Source: Coptis chinensis (Eukaryota; Streptophyta; Magnoliopsida; Ranunculales; Ranunculaceae). Taken from it: a stretch of 64,000 nt of DNA. This document shows positions 47,342-57,449 of the stretch, piece by piece (position 1 is the stretch's first letter; each line of letters starts with the position of its first letter). The notes beneath the pieces are model-generated. The model did not search any database and was not told where the DNA came from. It saw nothing but the letters and a program-made list of their open reading frames with translations. Position numbers and translations under genes: made by a program. The DNA is taken from contig CM027381.1 of NCBI GenBank assembly GCA_015680905.1, forward strand, positions 434,001 to 498,000. The letters run 5' to 3'.

Positions 47342-47369
47342 CCGTGCCGAAGGCACGGGCATTAACTAG
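47342..47369 (+). mobile_element. Helitron 3' terminus (hairpin and CTAG)
   Basis: CCGTGCC (47342-47348), loop GAA, GGCACGG (47352-47358), seven bases, then CTAG (47366-47369) followed by T. A GC-rich perfect hairpin about 10 bp before CTRR with a following host T is the diagnostic 3' end of a Helitron in plus orientation. It is the replication terminator. The minus-strand Helitron at 2-9 kb is in the opposite orientation, so this end belongs to another element. Confidence 0.88.
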
Positions 47370-48375
47370 TCTATAAAACATAACAGTGTGGGGCCCAAAG
47401 GGCCCAATCCAACAGCTGCAATTCTTTTTCAGCAAAATATGACATGGAAGAAAGAGCGGCTCCCAGCTGGTATGTTGCTTCTATCCATAACATCTGGATC
47501 CATGCGATCAGATCTTATTTTTTATCTGCCCTAACCTCTGCCATCACTCCCACCCCTTTTCTCATCGAGAACCCGCGACTAAATAGAGTATTAGCCTCAA
47601 TTAATCGAGAAACGCTGATGAAGAGAGTCATCCGCGATTTAGAACCGGTATCCATGTCTCCTCCCTTCCAGTTTTTCGTTTTTCGTTTTTCTATGATTTA
47701 AAGTGTGATTTTCTTTTCACAACAACCCACGACCTCATAGTATTAGGTCCAAAAAAAACTTCGGATAGTGGAACTAGCATTATTTCATATTGGCCTCTCT
47801 TTTATTTGTTCATGCATGTTTTTTCATTCTATTTATCTAACGAAAATTAGTCTAGAGGACTTAGTTATAAATATTTAGTAGTCCTAAGACTCCTCTTAAA
47901 TTTGTTTAGAATTTAATACCCCAATTTGACAGAATATGGAACTAACCACTGTTATCCAACTTTACCAAGAATAGACGAAAATATCCTCACTTGAAACAAA
48001 CATAACCGACTATCTACCGAGTAATATAGTGGGATACAAAATAAAAAATTAAATTTCACACAAAAAATTCACTTATAACTACACTGCCTTCACATTTAAA
48101 AATGCATATAATGAAAAGAGGACATCTAGGGTGCATCGAGTGTATGAGTCTTTGAGGGAATGAGAGCCCTTGGACAATACTTCTTTCTTTGCAATACACC
48201 GAAGACTTGTGCCTATATGAGTGGCCCAGATGCTACTCTACTGAGTACACCTCTCAGCACACTAGCTTTTCGGTAATGAAAAAACTAAAAATATTATGTC
48301 TCCAATATTTTGTGGAGGCATTTGACACTAGTCGTTAAGTCTAAACTCCAAACCACTAGACATTAAACCCAAAAT
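47370..48375. other. Flank right of the Helitron, no firm gene
   Basis: An open plus-strand frame at 47444-47701 (MEERAAPSWYVASIHNIW...) has no family I recognise. A 50-bp block at 47769-47818 (TTTCATATTGGCCTCTCTTT) recurs at 49348. Confidence 0.4.
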
Positions 48376-48495
48376 CTTTATAAACTAGACCCTAACCCTA
48401 AACCCTAAACCTTAAGACACTAAACCATAACCCCTATAAACTAGACCCTAAGCCTAAACCCTAAACCTTAAGACACTAAACCCTAATCCCTATAT
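48376..48495. repeat. Telomere-like CCCTAAA units in a 56-bp duplication
   Basis: TATAAACTAGACCCTAA.CCTAAACCCTAAACCTTAAGACACTA occurs twice in tandem, containing degenerate CCCTAAA telomere units. It is a short interstitial telomere-like array, much too small to be a telomere. Confidence 0.8.
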
Positions 48496-48616
48496 TCTAA
48501 ATTTATAAACAATAAACTCTAAACCAACCCGTTTCATTTAATAGTAGTTAATCAAACCCACAAAATAAATAATTAAATGCATTTTGTATCTGTATTTTAA
48601 AATGCGTGGCGTGTAT

Positions 48617-48720
48617 GCATTTTAAAATATATAGGTTTATAACGTGGTGCATCTGCATTTTAAAATATATAAGTTTATAATGTGGTGCATCTGCATTTTA
48701 AAATGTATAAGTTTATAACG
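48617..48720. repeat. 38-bp tandem repeat, about 2.7 copies
   Basis: GCATTTTAAAATATATA starts at 48617, 48655 and 48693 (third with one change), each followed by GGTTTATAACGTGGTGCATCT-like sequence. Confidence 0.88.
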
Positions 48721-48784
48721 TCCACATTCGGATGAAAACAGGTAGTAGTGTCAAATTTAACTTTTAGAGCAATACACGTACTTT

Positions 48785-48880
48785 TTGCTAAATTCTATTC
48801 AAACCCAAAATCTACTCTTTTTGTTCTAATAGTTGCTAAATTCTATTCAAACCCAAAATCTACTCTTTTTGTTCTAATAG
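48785..48880. repeat. 48-bp perfect tandem duplication
   Basis: TTGCTAAATTCTATTCAAAC through TTTTGTTCTAATAG is present twice head to tail. Confidence 0.92.
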
Positions 48881-49165
48881 TTATCTTATCTAAAAGTAGT
48901 TATCTTATTCAATCTTTATTCTGGTAGTTATCTTATCTACAAGTAGTTATTTTGGAAGGGTGAAAAAGAGAATAATTTATATTAAAAAATAACAGGTGGC
49001 ACCTAGCTAGTCTCGAGTCAAAAGCTTAGATTCTAAAGATTTTCTATAAAAAACACTTATGGCTGAATAAAAACAATGTAGGGTATTAAAACCCAAAAAA
49101 TTATGGATAGGGCTTTAGAGTTGTTTTTTTTTTTAAATGAGACTCTCTAGCCCAATTTCTTGATT

Positions 49166-49587
49166 TATCTAACAGTAAAGAGCATCCGAAAAAACTGTAG
49201 AAGAGGGGTTAAAAAGAAGGTGCAATTTTTTGTAATCTTTGAGGCACGAGCCTTCTACTCTATATCATCATCATCACTTTGGTATTAGATTCTTGCTTTT
49301 CTATATGCACAATTTCTTACCATCATTAACTAATTTTCATAAATAGTGGAACTGCGTATTTCATATTGGCCTCTCTTTTATTTGTTCATGCATGCTTTTT
49401 TCATTATGTTTATCTAACAGTAAAGAGCATACGAAAAAACTGTAGAAGAGGGGTTAAAAAGAAGGTGCAATTTTTTGTAATCTTTGAGGCACGAGCCTTC
49501 TACTCTATATCATCATCATCACTTCGGTATTAGATTCTTGCTTTTCTATATACACAATTTCTTACCATTATTAACTAATTTCCATAA
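49166..49587. repeat. 177-bp direct repeat, period 245
   Basis: ATCTAACAGTAAAGAGCAT starts both copies (49166 and 49411). The match runs through GAAGAGGGGTTAAAAAGAAG and CACGAGCCTTCTACTCTATA to TTACCAT.ATTAACTAATTT, with a handful of substitutions. The 68-bp spacer contains the block also seen at 47769. Confidence 0.9.
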
Positions 49588-49601
49588 CTAATTTCTGTTT
49601 A

Positions 49602-51310
49602 TGGAAGTCTAATAGGTGTATTGAGCACAAAAAAATCTAAAACTGATGAGGAACTCTTGGAAATGTCCCGTACCTGGAATATTGTTGGTAAGTTTAGATT
49701 ACATATTGCGTTAATAAAGGAAGCTGCGCAAGTTCAGCTTGTATTGAACTATTTTGTTACAACTTTTGTGGTCTCACACAGTTTATGAAAGCTGACCTGC
49801 AACATTAGAATAATATTCCCTTCTTGATGCAAATGTGCAGGTGTTGATTTAATAAGTGGTGTCTCTTGCACCGCCCCTTATGAACGGGTAGACAGAACTG
49901 GTTCTGACTGGGAGTTCCTCAACAAAGGAAGTGAAGACGGAAATTTTCATATTAGTGGTCTACTTTTAGTGCAATAGACTTGTTTTGATGTCGATAGTTC
50001 TCACTGTTTTTCTTTTTGTGTAATGAAGGTTGTTGCCTATGATTTTGGGATCAAGCATAACATTCTACGGCGTTTAGCATCATGTGGCTACCTTGTACAT
50101 GGCCAGTCAAAATGAAACCTGATGGAGTTGTTTTTAGCAATGGACCTGGGGATCCTTCAGCAGTGTCTTATGCTGTTGAAATATTGAAGGAAATGCTTGG
50201 AAAGGTTCCTGTTTTTGGCATTTGCATGGGACATCAATTGCGTCCAGGCATTGGGTGGTAAAACCTTTAAAATGAAGTTTGGTCATCATGGAGGAAACCA
50301 TCCAATCCGTAATGTCCGGAATAGTCGTGTCGAGATCAGTGCTCAGGTATGTTAAACAAACTAACAAAATACTTAGTTGCTCACTTTGGATTCATTTTAT
50401 CAAATTTGTAAACTTGAGGTTCTTTTGATTAGTAATAGGGCAGGGATCGGGTCGGGTATAGCTATATCCGAATCCGAATAGTTTCATAATATCTAAACCC
50501 GAACCCGAACCCGATTATATCCGAAATTTAATATCTGAACCCGACCCGAACCCAATTATATCCGACTAACCCGATCGGATAACACTAAAAATTCAAAAAA
50601 AAAACCCAAAAAATATATTCGAACCCGAACCCAAATCTGACAGACCCGAACCCGAACCGAATAAGTAAACGGATATAAAAATCGACCCAAACTATTCGGG
50701 TTCAGGTCTGGTCGGATTCGGATCAAACCCGACCCGATTCCCTGCCCTAATTAGTAATGAGGCATTTGTTATTCATTGTACTCCTATAAACTTAACACTT
50801 TTTTAGTCATATTTGTATCCATAAAAACTCCATTGATACTTAAAGTGTGTGTGTCTGGTAGCATATGTTTGTGTTTTTATTATATTGTCGCAATTGTTAG
50901 TAAGCAGCTTCTGACTTGTTAGTTTTGTTGAACGGGTGTATGTCCTGTTTTCACTAAACAATACCATGTCGTGAACACAGAGCGAACTATTCTATCGACT
51001 TTTACTAAAGAATATCGTGTGTTTACCACTTATTGTGGGATGCACCTGTTTTCGGTAGGATACCACCCTGCAAGGAAATAAAGGAAGTCCCCCCAAAGAA
51101 AGAACTATATACTGATGTTTTTTCTTTTTCGGTTACTCATTCATGTTCATTCGTAAGTGCAGAATTCAATTATGCAGTAGATCCTGCATCTCTTCCAGAG
51201 GGTGTTGAAGTAACTCGTGTTAATTTAAATGATGGGAGCTGTGCTAGCCTTGCATTCCCTGTGTTAAACATCTGCACATTTGGACCGGATTTATTGAATG
51301 ACAGTTAGCC
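49602..51310 (+). pseudogene. carA: Carbamoyl-phosphate synthase small subunit, truncated pseudogene
   Basis: Exons on the plus strand: 49602-49687 (SLIGVLSTKKSKTDEELLEM, SRTWNIV, donor GTAAGT), 49841-about 49935 (VDLISGVSCTAPYERVDRTG), about 50029-50345 ([50 protein letters not shown] with the glutaminase nucleophile cysteine) and about 51162-51270 (NYAVDPASLPEGVEV, VNLNDGSCASLAFP). The enzyme's glutaminase subunit supplies ammonia for arginine and pyrimidine synthesis in plastids. The N-terminal half and the C-terminal end with the catalytic HPE are absent. There are deletions after YLVH and after GHQL. The third intron holds a hAT MITE. It is not functional. Confidence 0.88.
50436..50749. 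mobile_element. hAT-type MITE (314 bp)
   Basis: The ends are TAGGGCAGGGATCGGGTCGG and its inverted counterpart (CCCGACCCGATTCCCTGCCC then TA). An exact 8-bp target duplication ATTAGTAA lies at 50428-50435 and 50750-50757. An 8-bp TSD with TAGGG termini is diagnostic of hAT. The interior is made of CCCGAACCCGAACCCGA-type units and codes for nothing. It lies in an intron of the carA pseudogene. Confidence 0.92.
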
Positions 51311-52744
51311 TTTTAACAGGATCCAAAACATTGGAAAGTCGTCAAATAATGGGGAGTTTCTGTCCAAATTACCCCTCAGGTGGCTCAAGTTAGTGTCATG
51401 TCGAGTTTCTCAACCTAATAATCATTCTTGACCATGAATGGAACAATAACCAATATAATACAATCAAACGGGGGGGGGGTTCAAGTTTAGGCTTTACAGA
51501 GTTAGTGCCGCAAGCGACTCTATATCGATTAATCGTGCGACGGGGCATACCCTAGTTATATAATAATATAAAACCGATTGACCGATTAAATTGCCGATTA
51601 ATCACCAATTAGCCGATTAATCGCATATCACTCCTAGACCGATTACTTCTAAAGGCCGATTTTAACTGCTTAGCCTCTATGTATCACCAATTGGTATAAA
51701 ATGTAATTTGAGGATATATATGTTGGAAGGATCCAAGATTCTTTTCTTCAATTGTGTGCATATTCATTAAGTTACCCAAAAAAAATAATGACTTCATTTT
51801 ATTTTTATTTTTATATTTTTGGTAGATAATAAATGAGGTTTTTAGAGAGATCTCTACTCCTTTTCATTAATAATAAATAAATTTGTTATTCGTATATATC
51901 CTTTTTTTTTTTCTTTAATGACTTCATTATCCAGGGAAGGTTTGAGAAATCCTTTTTTCTTTAATGGAATTGATAAAAGAGAAGCCTGGCAAAATTTTAG
52001 GAAACCATAAGCCTGTAAATCTGAACGTCAGAACGTACAAGTCAGTGAGCAACATGTGAGCAGGTTCGAGCTGTTACATTTCTGGCCCGTCCCACATGCG
52101 TCCTCAATACTTTTTTGGAAGAACATGGTATTTCTTGATCTTGGGACTGTCAAATCTTTACACGGTCGGCTTGTTTCTGCTACATTCCGCACCAACTGAA
52201 AAAAACTAACATGATAATGTTAGTATGTTACCAATAGACATGCATTTAGGCATTTAGCTGATGTGTGTATTTCGAAGAATGAACACACCAGGCCTTTTTC
52301 CTTTTCCAGTCTCTTTTTATAGATGTTTGACTCATAATTTGCCTTGAACAAAAACAATATATCCTTCAGGTACATTTGGTTTGCTATGTCCAATTTGATA
52401 AATGGATTACACTCAAAGTGATTAAGCCACAAAAAAAAAGGCCTTCTCAGTTGCATTGTATTCCAATGTAAGTTTTGATATACGGGTGAATTAAAAAAAC
52501 TGCATATAAAAATTAAGAATGAATAACCGCAAGTCCGCAATAGAAACTCTATATATATATCGCATGGAAATGCATATTTAAGTGGGTGGAACTGTGGAAG
52601 TTTGGCTGCGCTAATACTTAAACCGTCTGGTATAGAATTAGGTATTATAATAAGTTTCAAATTACAAGTTTACAACACAACTGGTTTTCTAGTTTGGAGA
52701 ATTTATGGAATTGCACATTCACTGTCCCCAAAATTATGATAGTC
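51311..52744. other. Intergenic DNA with a CCGATTAATCG repeat cluster
   Basis: Between 51513 and 51665 the phrase CCGATTAAT(C/T) or its variant occurs about six times, plus CGATTAATCG palindromes, next to a poly-G run at about 51470. The rest shows no gene. 52240-52660 holds a minus-strand frame without known motifs. The last part is probably the original upstream region of XTH, cut off by the CACTA element. Confidence 0.5.
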
Positions 52745-53040
52745 CACTACAAGAAAAAAATGTTTTATATCACTGTTAAAAATAGTGACAAAACTGTTTT
52801 TTTTTCTTCCAAAACTGTGACGGAGTGAGGGTCATTTTTCTTTTCCCAAAACCGTCACAAATATTTGTTCTAGACTAGCCTATTTCCACTGTATAAAACA
52901 GTAACAAATAAATAAAAACCGTCACAAAAAATCAACTCTTTGGTGACGTTTTGGAAAACAAAGTGATGTATTCATCTAATAACAGTCATAAACAAGTCAC
53001 CTATTCATGACAGTTTTGTTAAAACAGTGATTGTTTTTGT

Positions 53041-54683
53041 CTTTTTTTTTTAAAAAAAATAGTGCTAATAAATGAAAACATTCCCTATAGACCATAGAAT
53101 TGGACCTGTAATAGACTACACTCCTGAATATAATCAATTAAACTTCAAATAGCATTTATAAAGTACTAATTCCATTCATTCCCTTGGATAACCAATATAT
53201 ATTTGTACTTAATCATAAAACATAATGAAGTAAATAATACATTTCCAATCTAATACATATAAATTTAATCAGCCTAATCCTAATCCAAATCCAAATAAAA
53301 AACCTAATCTCACATGAAGCGCATTGGGCATGAATACTCGTTGTTTCCTGTCTGGTTGCATAGGCCCGGGCTGTGAAAAAAATGAAATTGAATTAGGGAT
53401 TTTATACTCAACTACATACTTCAACATCACAGTTCACACAAACACGACTTAAGAAAGTAACAATACACAAAGCTAGGAATGCTCTAGATAAGCAAGAACA
53501 ACAAGTATCTTGTTGACCTGCACCTATTAAGTTAAACTTGACCAAGAACAAGAATTTACTTCTCGTTCTTAAACTTGAATCTTCCAATCACCCATTTATT
53601 TTAAAGTGCACAAGCATGTATACCATTAGACAAAAAGATCAGAAAGCACTCTATAGTTTATAAGAACTAACCTTTATATTTGGAGGTACACTTGGCAAAT
53701 GGGTGGAAACTGAAATTAATAGCACCCCAAAGTCGCTAATCTAACATCTGCAAAAATAAAAAATGTGCTTAACATGCTTAAATCCATATAAATATACATT
53801 CTACTCTATACCCTATACATATATGCAACTTATATATTGTGACAATATATAGTCAGTCCCCTATACATATATCAGCTTCAAGTGTCCGTAAAGTAAGTAG
53901 TTAAAGCCATCCATGGAGAAATTTCAGACCACGCACATGAGACAATACCCATTGACTAATAACTAGTGTAAGAAAATGGGCTCAAGGTATGATACATCTT
54001 TGCCACATATGTCTATGTTCAAATCTCCAAATCCAAATATGAGGCATAGATAAAGGTCCCAAGTCATGCACTATCAAAAATTGATATAAGCATCGATAAA
54101 ACCATAACCAAATATCCATCCTTACTTGCACATATAACTATAGCCATATATCGACGACTAATGATGAATAAACCTGCAATTAGAATGGAGCCATTAGCAG
54201 ATGAACCAAATGAATGTAGACTAAAATGTAGACTAGCTGAAAGAAGAAAAGGATCCGCATAAGTTTAGGATGACAGGCTTCCAACAAGGCTTATATATCC
54301 ATGAAAACATAATTTGATGCAAATCAGAAAACCTAAAACCGAAGTAAAGAGGCCAACACGTACATTGAGTGTACATCGAAGTCCAATTACCATCCATGAT
54401 CTGAAACATATGCTGTAACACCTTTACCTCCACCACCCTCCATTTCTTATCCTCCATTGACCAGCCAGTAGCACAGTCGTTCATTGGTTGAGTAGTGAGA
54501 GTACTGCCAGATACTTAGTCATCTTATCTACCTCGCCATTAGCTCTTGCTGCCTTCAAGTAGAACCTATAAGAAACTCTTTATCACACTCTTGGTGGCTG
54601 GGATATGAACAAGTAGCAGTTTATTCTATAGTATGTAATTTCATATTACACTGCAATAATTTCTATGGACGAGAAAGCTCGTT
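53041..54683. other. CACTA interior, left part
   Basis: No identified protein. The minus-strand frame at 54484-54233 (MNDCATGWSMEDKKWRVVEV) is open but unassigned; it may be another captured exon. Confidence 0.35.
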
Positions 54684-55345
54684 TCATGGAAGTATGGAAA
54701 ACACTTTTTGACATATGTGCTCTATTCCAAGTAGTTGCCATGGAATTGTGCCCCATTCTATAGATACCAAGTATAACAGAAAAGTTGTAGTTATATTTTG
54801 AAATAGCTCAAAATTCAAGAGAGTTCTAGGAGTTACAGCTCCAATCTTTGATTTAACTTCCCGAATCTGATCAAGGGAAAAGGTTACGGATGAAACATTC
54901 ACAGGCGCGTACTCCACCATCAGCGTCTTTGATCGAAGAACAGTGTCATCGTCTTTCATGTATGTACCAAGTATACCCCTAGTAAAATCAGTAAAAGTGT
55001 TGATACACCTATACAAAACGTTAGAAACTTTAGAGTAACTGGAGGAAGCTAGTCCAGGCATTCTTGAAGCTGCTGTAGGAAATTTAAGAGGAATAGAAGG
55101 GTCATCTACTCTTTTGAACAAAGTAAGTAATGCGCCCATGATTGAATAACCATCACCAAGTGCATGGTTCAGCTTGAACACTCTTGTTCCAGCTGCATTA
55201 GATGTTGGGTTTTTAAACAAATGCATATTAATAACAAAAATAACCTAACTAAAAAACCACAATTCCAATAATATCCATACCTTTGTCGCCGCATAAAAGT
55301 AAGGCTTAAACCTATACTTGCACTTAAAATTTGATCCATCCTACA
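54684..55345 (-). pseudogene. WSD/DGAT-type wax ester synthase fragment
   Basis: The minus-strand frame at 55226-54684 reads MHLFKNPTSNAAGTRVFKLN, then HALGDGYSIMGALLTLFKRV and DDPSIPLKFP, ending near TPRTLLNFELFQ. The HxxxDG-type active-site block (NHALGDG) and flanks match the N-terminal acyltransferase domain of plant WSD proteins, which esterify fatty alcohols or diacylglycerol at the ER. About 180 codons remain, and the C-terminal DUF1298 half is missing. An intron-like segment at about 55226-55300 precedes a small exon remnant (MDQILSASIG). It is in minus orientation inside the CACTA element. Confidence 0.78.
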
Positions 55346-55457
55346 ATAAATAAAAATAAACAAACTTAACAATTATCGCTTTAGAATATGATTAAACTTT
55401 ACCACTATTGTGTGAAACTCACATCTGAAACCCGAACCTGACATGAAACCCCCAAAC

Positions 55458-55530
55458 CTAGAACCAAACCACGTCTTCCATTAATTTTTCTGGTACCCCA
55501 TGATTTAGCACCTGGCACACCATCTCAAAC
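55458..55530 (-). pseudogene. 2-oxoglutarate-dependent dioxygenase fragment
   Basis: Minus-strand codons read CQVLNHGVPEKLMEDV, the conserved (F)FQVxNHGVPexLMed block of plant Fe(II)/2-oxoglutarate dioxygenases. Only about 24 codons survive. It lies between the WSD fragment and the foldback element, so the CACTA element carries pieces of at least two different genes. The short length limits confidence. Confidence 0.5.
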
Positions 55531-55557
55531 CAAAAGAAATAGGTATTTGTTACTGCC

Positions 55558-56404
55558 GGACCCCAATTTGTGTTGGGCGGACTCCAAAAAAAACGATTAT
55601 TACAAGTGTGCCATTGGTTTTCAAAAATCGAAAAAAAAACAATTATTACAAGTATGCCATTGATTAAAAATTGAATTGAAACCCCAAACTTAAAAGCGGC
55701 CGGTTGGGTCGTTTTAAGTCCCAAACGACTTGGCCACACACGTTTGGGACTTAGTCCAAACGACTGGCCACACTGTTTGAGACTTAGTCCAAAACGACGC
55801 CACACCGGCCAAGAGCCCAAAAAACGTAACTTTGAATTTTTTCAAAGTTCAAATCTAAACGACATGGTGACACCGTCTGGACTGAGTCCAAAACGATGTA
55901 ATGGTGTGGCCATGTCGTTTGAGATTTGAACTTATAAAAAAATGGCCACACCGTTTGGACTTAGAAAAATCCCCAACGATATGGCCACACCGTTTGGACT
56001 AAGTCTCCAACGATATGGTCACACCGTTTGGATTTAGTTCAAAACGATGTGGCCATGTCGTTAATGATTTGAACTTTGAAAAAAATTCAAAATTTCGTTT
56101 TTGGACTCTTGGATCGGTGGTGGGTCGTTTGACTAAGTCCCAAACGGTGTGGCCAAATCGTTTGAGACTTAGTCCAAACGACTTTGTCGCAGTCGTTTGG
56201 ACTAAGTCCCAAACGGTGTGGCCAAGTCGTTTGGGACTTAGTCCAAACGACTCTAGCGAGGTCGTTTAAGTTTGGGGTTTCAATTCAATTTTGGGAACCA
56301 ATGACATACTTATTATAATAATTTTTTTAAAGATTTTTGAAACCAATGGCATACTTGTAATAATTGTTTTTTAATGAGAGTCCGCCTAACACAAATTGGG
56401 GTCC
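55558..56404. mobile_element. Foldback element with satellite-like core
   Basis: The arms GGACCCCAATTTGTGTTGGG (55558 on) and the complement of 56385-56404 match, and the inverted match continues through ACAATTATTACAAGTATGCC, ATTGAATTGAAACCCC and AAACTTAA (about 130 bp per arm). Between the arms (55690-56265) short units such as GGCCACACCGTTTGGACTTA and AAACGAC recur in both orientations about a dozen times. No target duplication is evident. Non-coding. Confidence 0.82.
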
Positions 56405-57234
56405 CAAATAATAAGACCCAAGAAATATCAAAAGGTCCTTTTTTAAAAAAAATTAACAATTTCCAAATCCCAATTGCGCTCATGTTCAATGGTACATCCA
56501 ACCACAATGTAGCAGTATCAAACTTCATTGAGAATGGTCAATGTACAATGGGCATTTCCAAATCCCATAATACGCCAGTAAGAACTAGTACTTTGAATTT
56601 CCAAAATGGGCATAAAAATAAATAAAAAAACGAAAACCTTTTAGTACGACAAATTCAAAGGCGAATAGAGAAACGAGAACTAACCTTATCATCAAACCAC
56701 AACGACTATTGGAGTTTGACTGAAAACTTGAACAGTTATTGGAGTTCCCAACCAACCAAAAAATCTTTCTGAAATTGGAAAACCTAATAGCCAGAGTGAA
56801 GAGAGAGTAGGGGTTGTTCGAACCTTTTTTTCTTTTTGTGTAAAGGAGAGCGAAGTGTTTCAAGGAAGCGGGAGTCTGAACGTGGGGCTTCACTGGGTTG
56901 GGCTGCGTTGTGTTTGTGTATCTAAGTAGTTATGTTTTAGGGGGGTCGTGGGCGCACGAGACCGAAAACTAAATGGGTCATATAAATTATAAAACACGGG
57001 TGACATAAAGAGGAGAGCATGTAATTGTTTTGGGAGAATAGTCACAAATAATTCTCAGTGCACGACTACACATTTTCTAGAAAAAAGGATTTGTGACAGT
57101 TTTAGATCAGACAGTCACAAAAAACATTTCAGAGCAGTCACAAAAGTCTCTTTCTGCCATTTGTGACCGTTTTGAACAGAATAGTCACAAATAATATTTT
57201 AAAACAGTCACAAAAATCCTTTTTTCTATTAGTG
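56405..57234. other. CACTA interior, right part and subterminal repeats
   Basis: No gene recognised. From about 57050 the CACTA subterminal motif GTCACAAA/TTTGTGAC occurs at least six times. Confidence 0.6.
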
Positions 57235-57449
57235 GTCATGAATTATGCAGCTATGTATAGCTACTAGTTACCACTACTGTAATACGTACTTTTCTATTCA
57301 TTGATTGCAGAACCAAGCAAGTGATTGCACGAGGCTTCCTAATTAAAAATAACTTAGTTTATTATTTGTCTTTTGCCTACAAAAGGACTTGCTCACCCCA
57401 TTGCTCATGTTATACTAGCTCTCATCTTATTTTTCCAAAAGAAGTAAAG

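Larger units (their letters stand above)
34731..47369 (+). mobile_element. Candidate gene-capturing Helitron (5' end uncertain)
   Basis: The right end is a clear Helitron terminus (hairpin and CTAG at 47342-47369). To its left, fragments of at least three identified host genes and two unidentified first exons all read on the plus strand, the same sense as the Helitron. Gene fragments that keep introns and share the Helitron's orientation are what Helitron capture produces. The 5' end is not established: I set it at the first copy of an 80-bp motif beginning TC that recurs four times in the region. The auxilin fragment at 33546 could also belong. Several nested Helitrons remain possible. Confidence 0.45.
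52745..57234. mobile_element. CACTA (En/Spm) element with captured gene fragments
   Basis: The left end is CACTACAAGAAAAAAATG and the right end, inverted, is CACTAATAGAAAAAAGG. The target duplication GTC lies at 52742-52744 and 57235-57237. Subterminal regions hold many short GTGAC(A)/GTCACAAA motifs in both orientations (52780-53040 and 57050-57215), as expected for transposase binding in CACTA elements. No TnpA/TnpD-like transposase is recognisable, so this 4.49-kb copy is non-autonomous. It carries fragments of a WSD-type gene and a 2-oxoglutarate dioxygenase, and a foldback element. Confidence 0.9.

Noticed and set aside
47444..47701. Open plus-strand frame of 85 codons beside the Helitron end
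   Set aside because: No recognisable family, splice partner or conservation visible. Kept only as a note.
48376..48495. Possible telomere or subtelomere
   Set aside because: Only a few degenerate CCCTAAA units in a short duplication, with unrelated DNA on both sides.
55541..56413. Mutator-type (9-bp TSD) assignment for the foldback element
   Set aside because: The nine bases on either side of the arms do not match.
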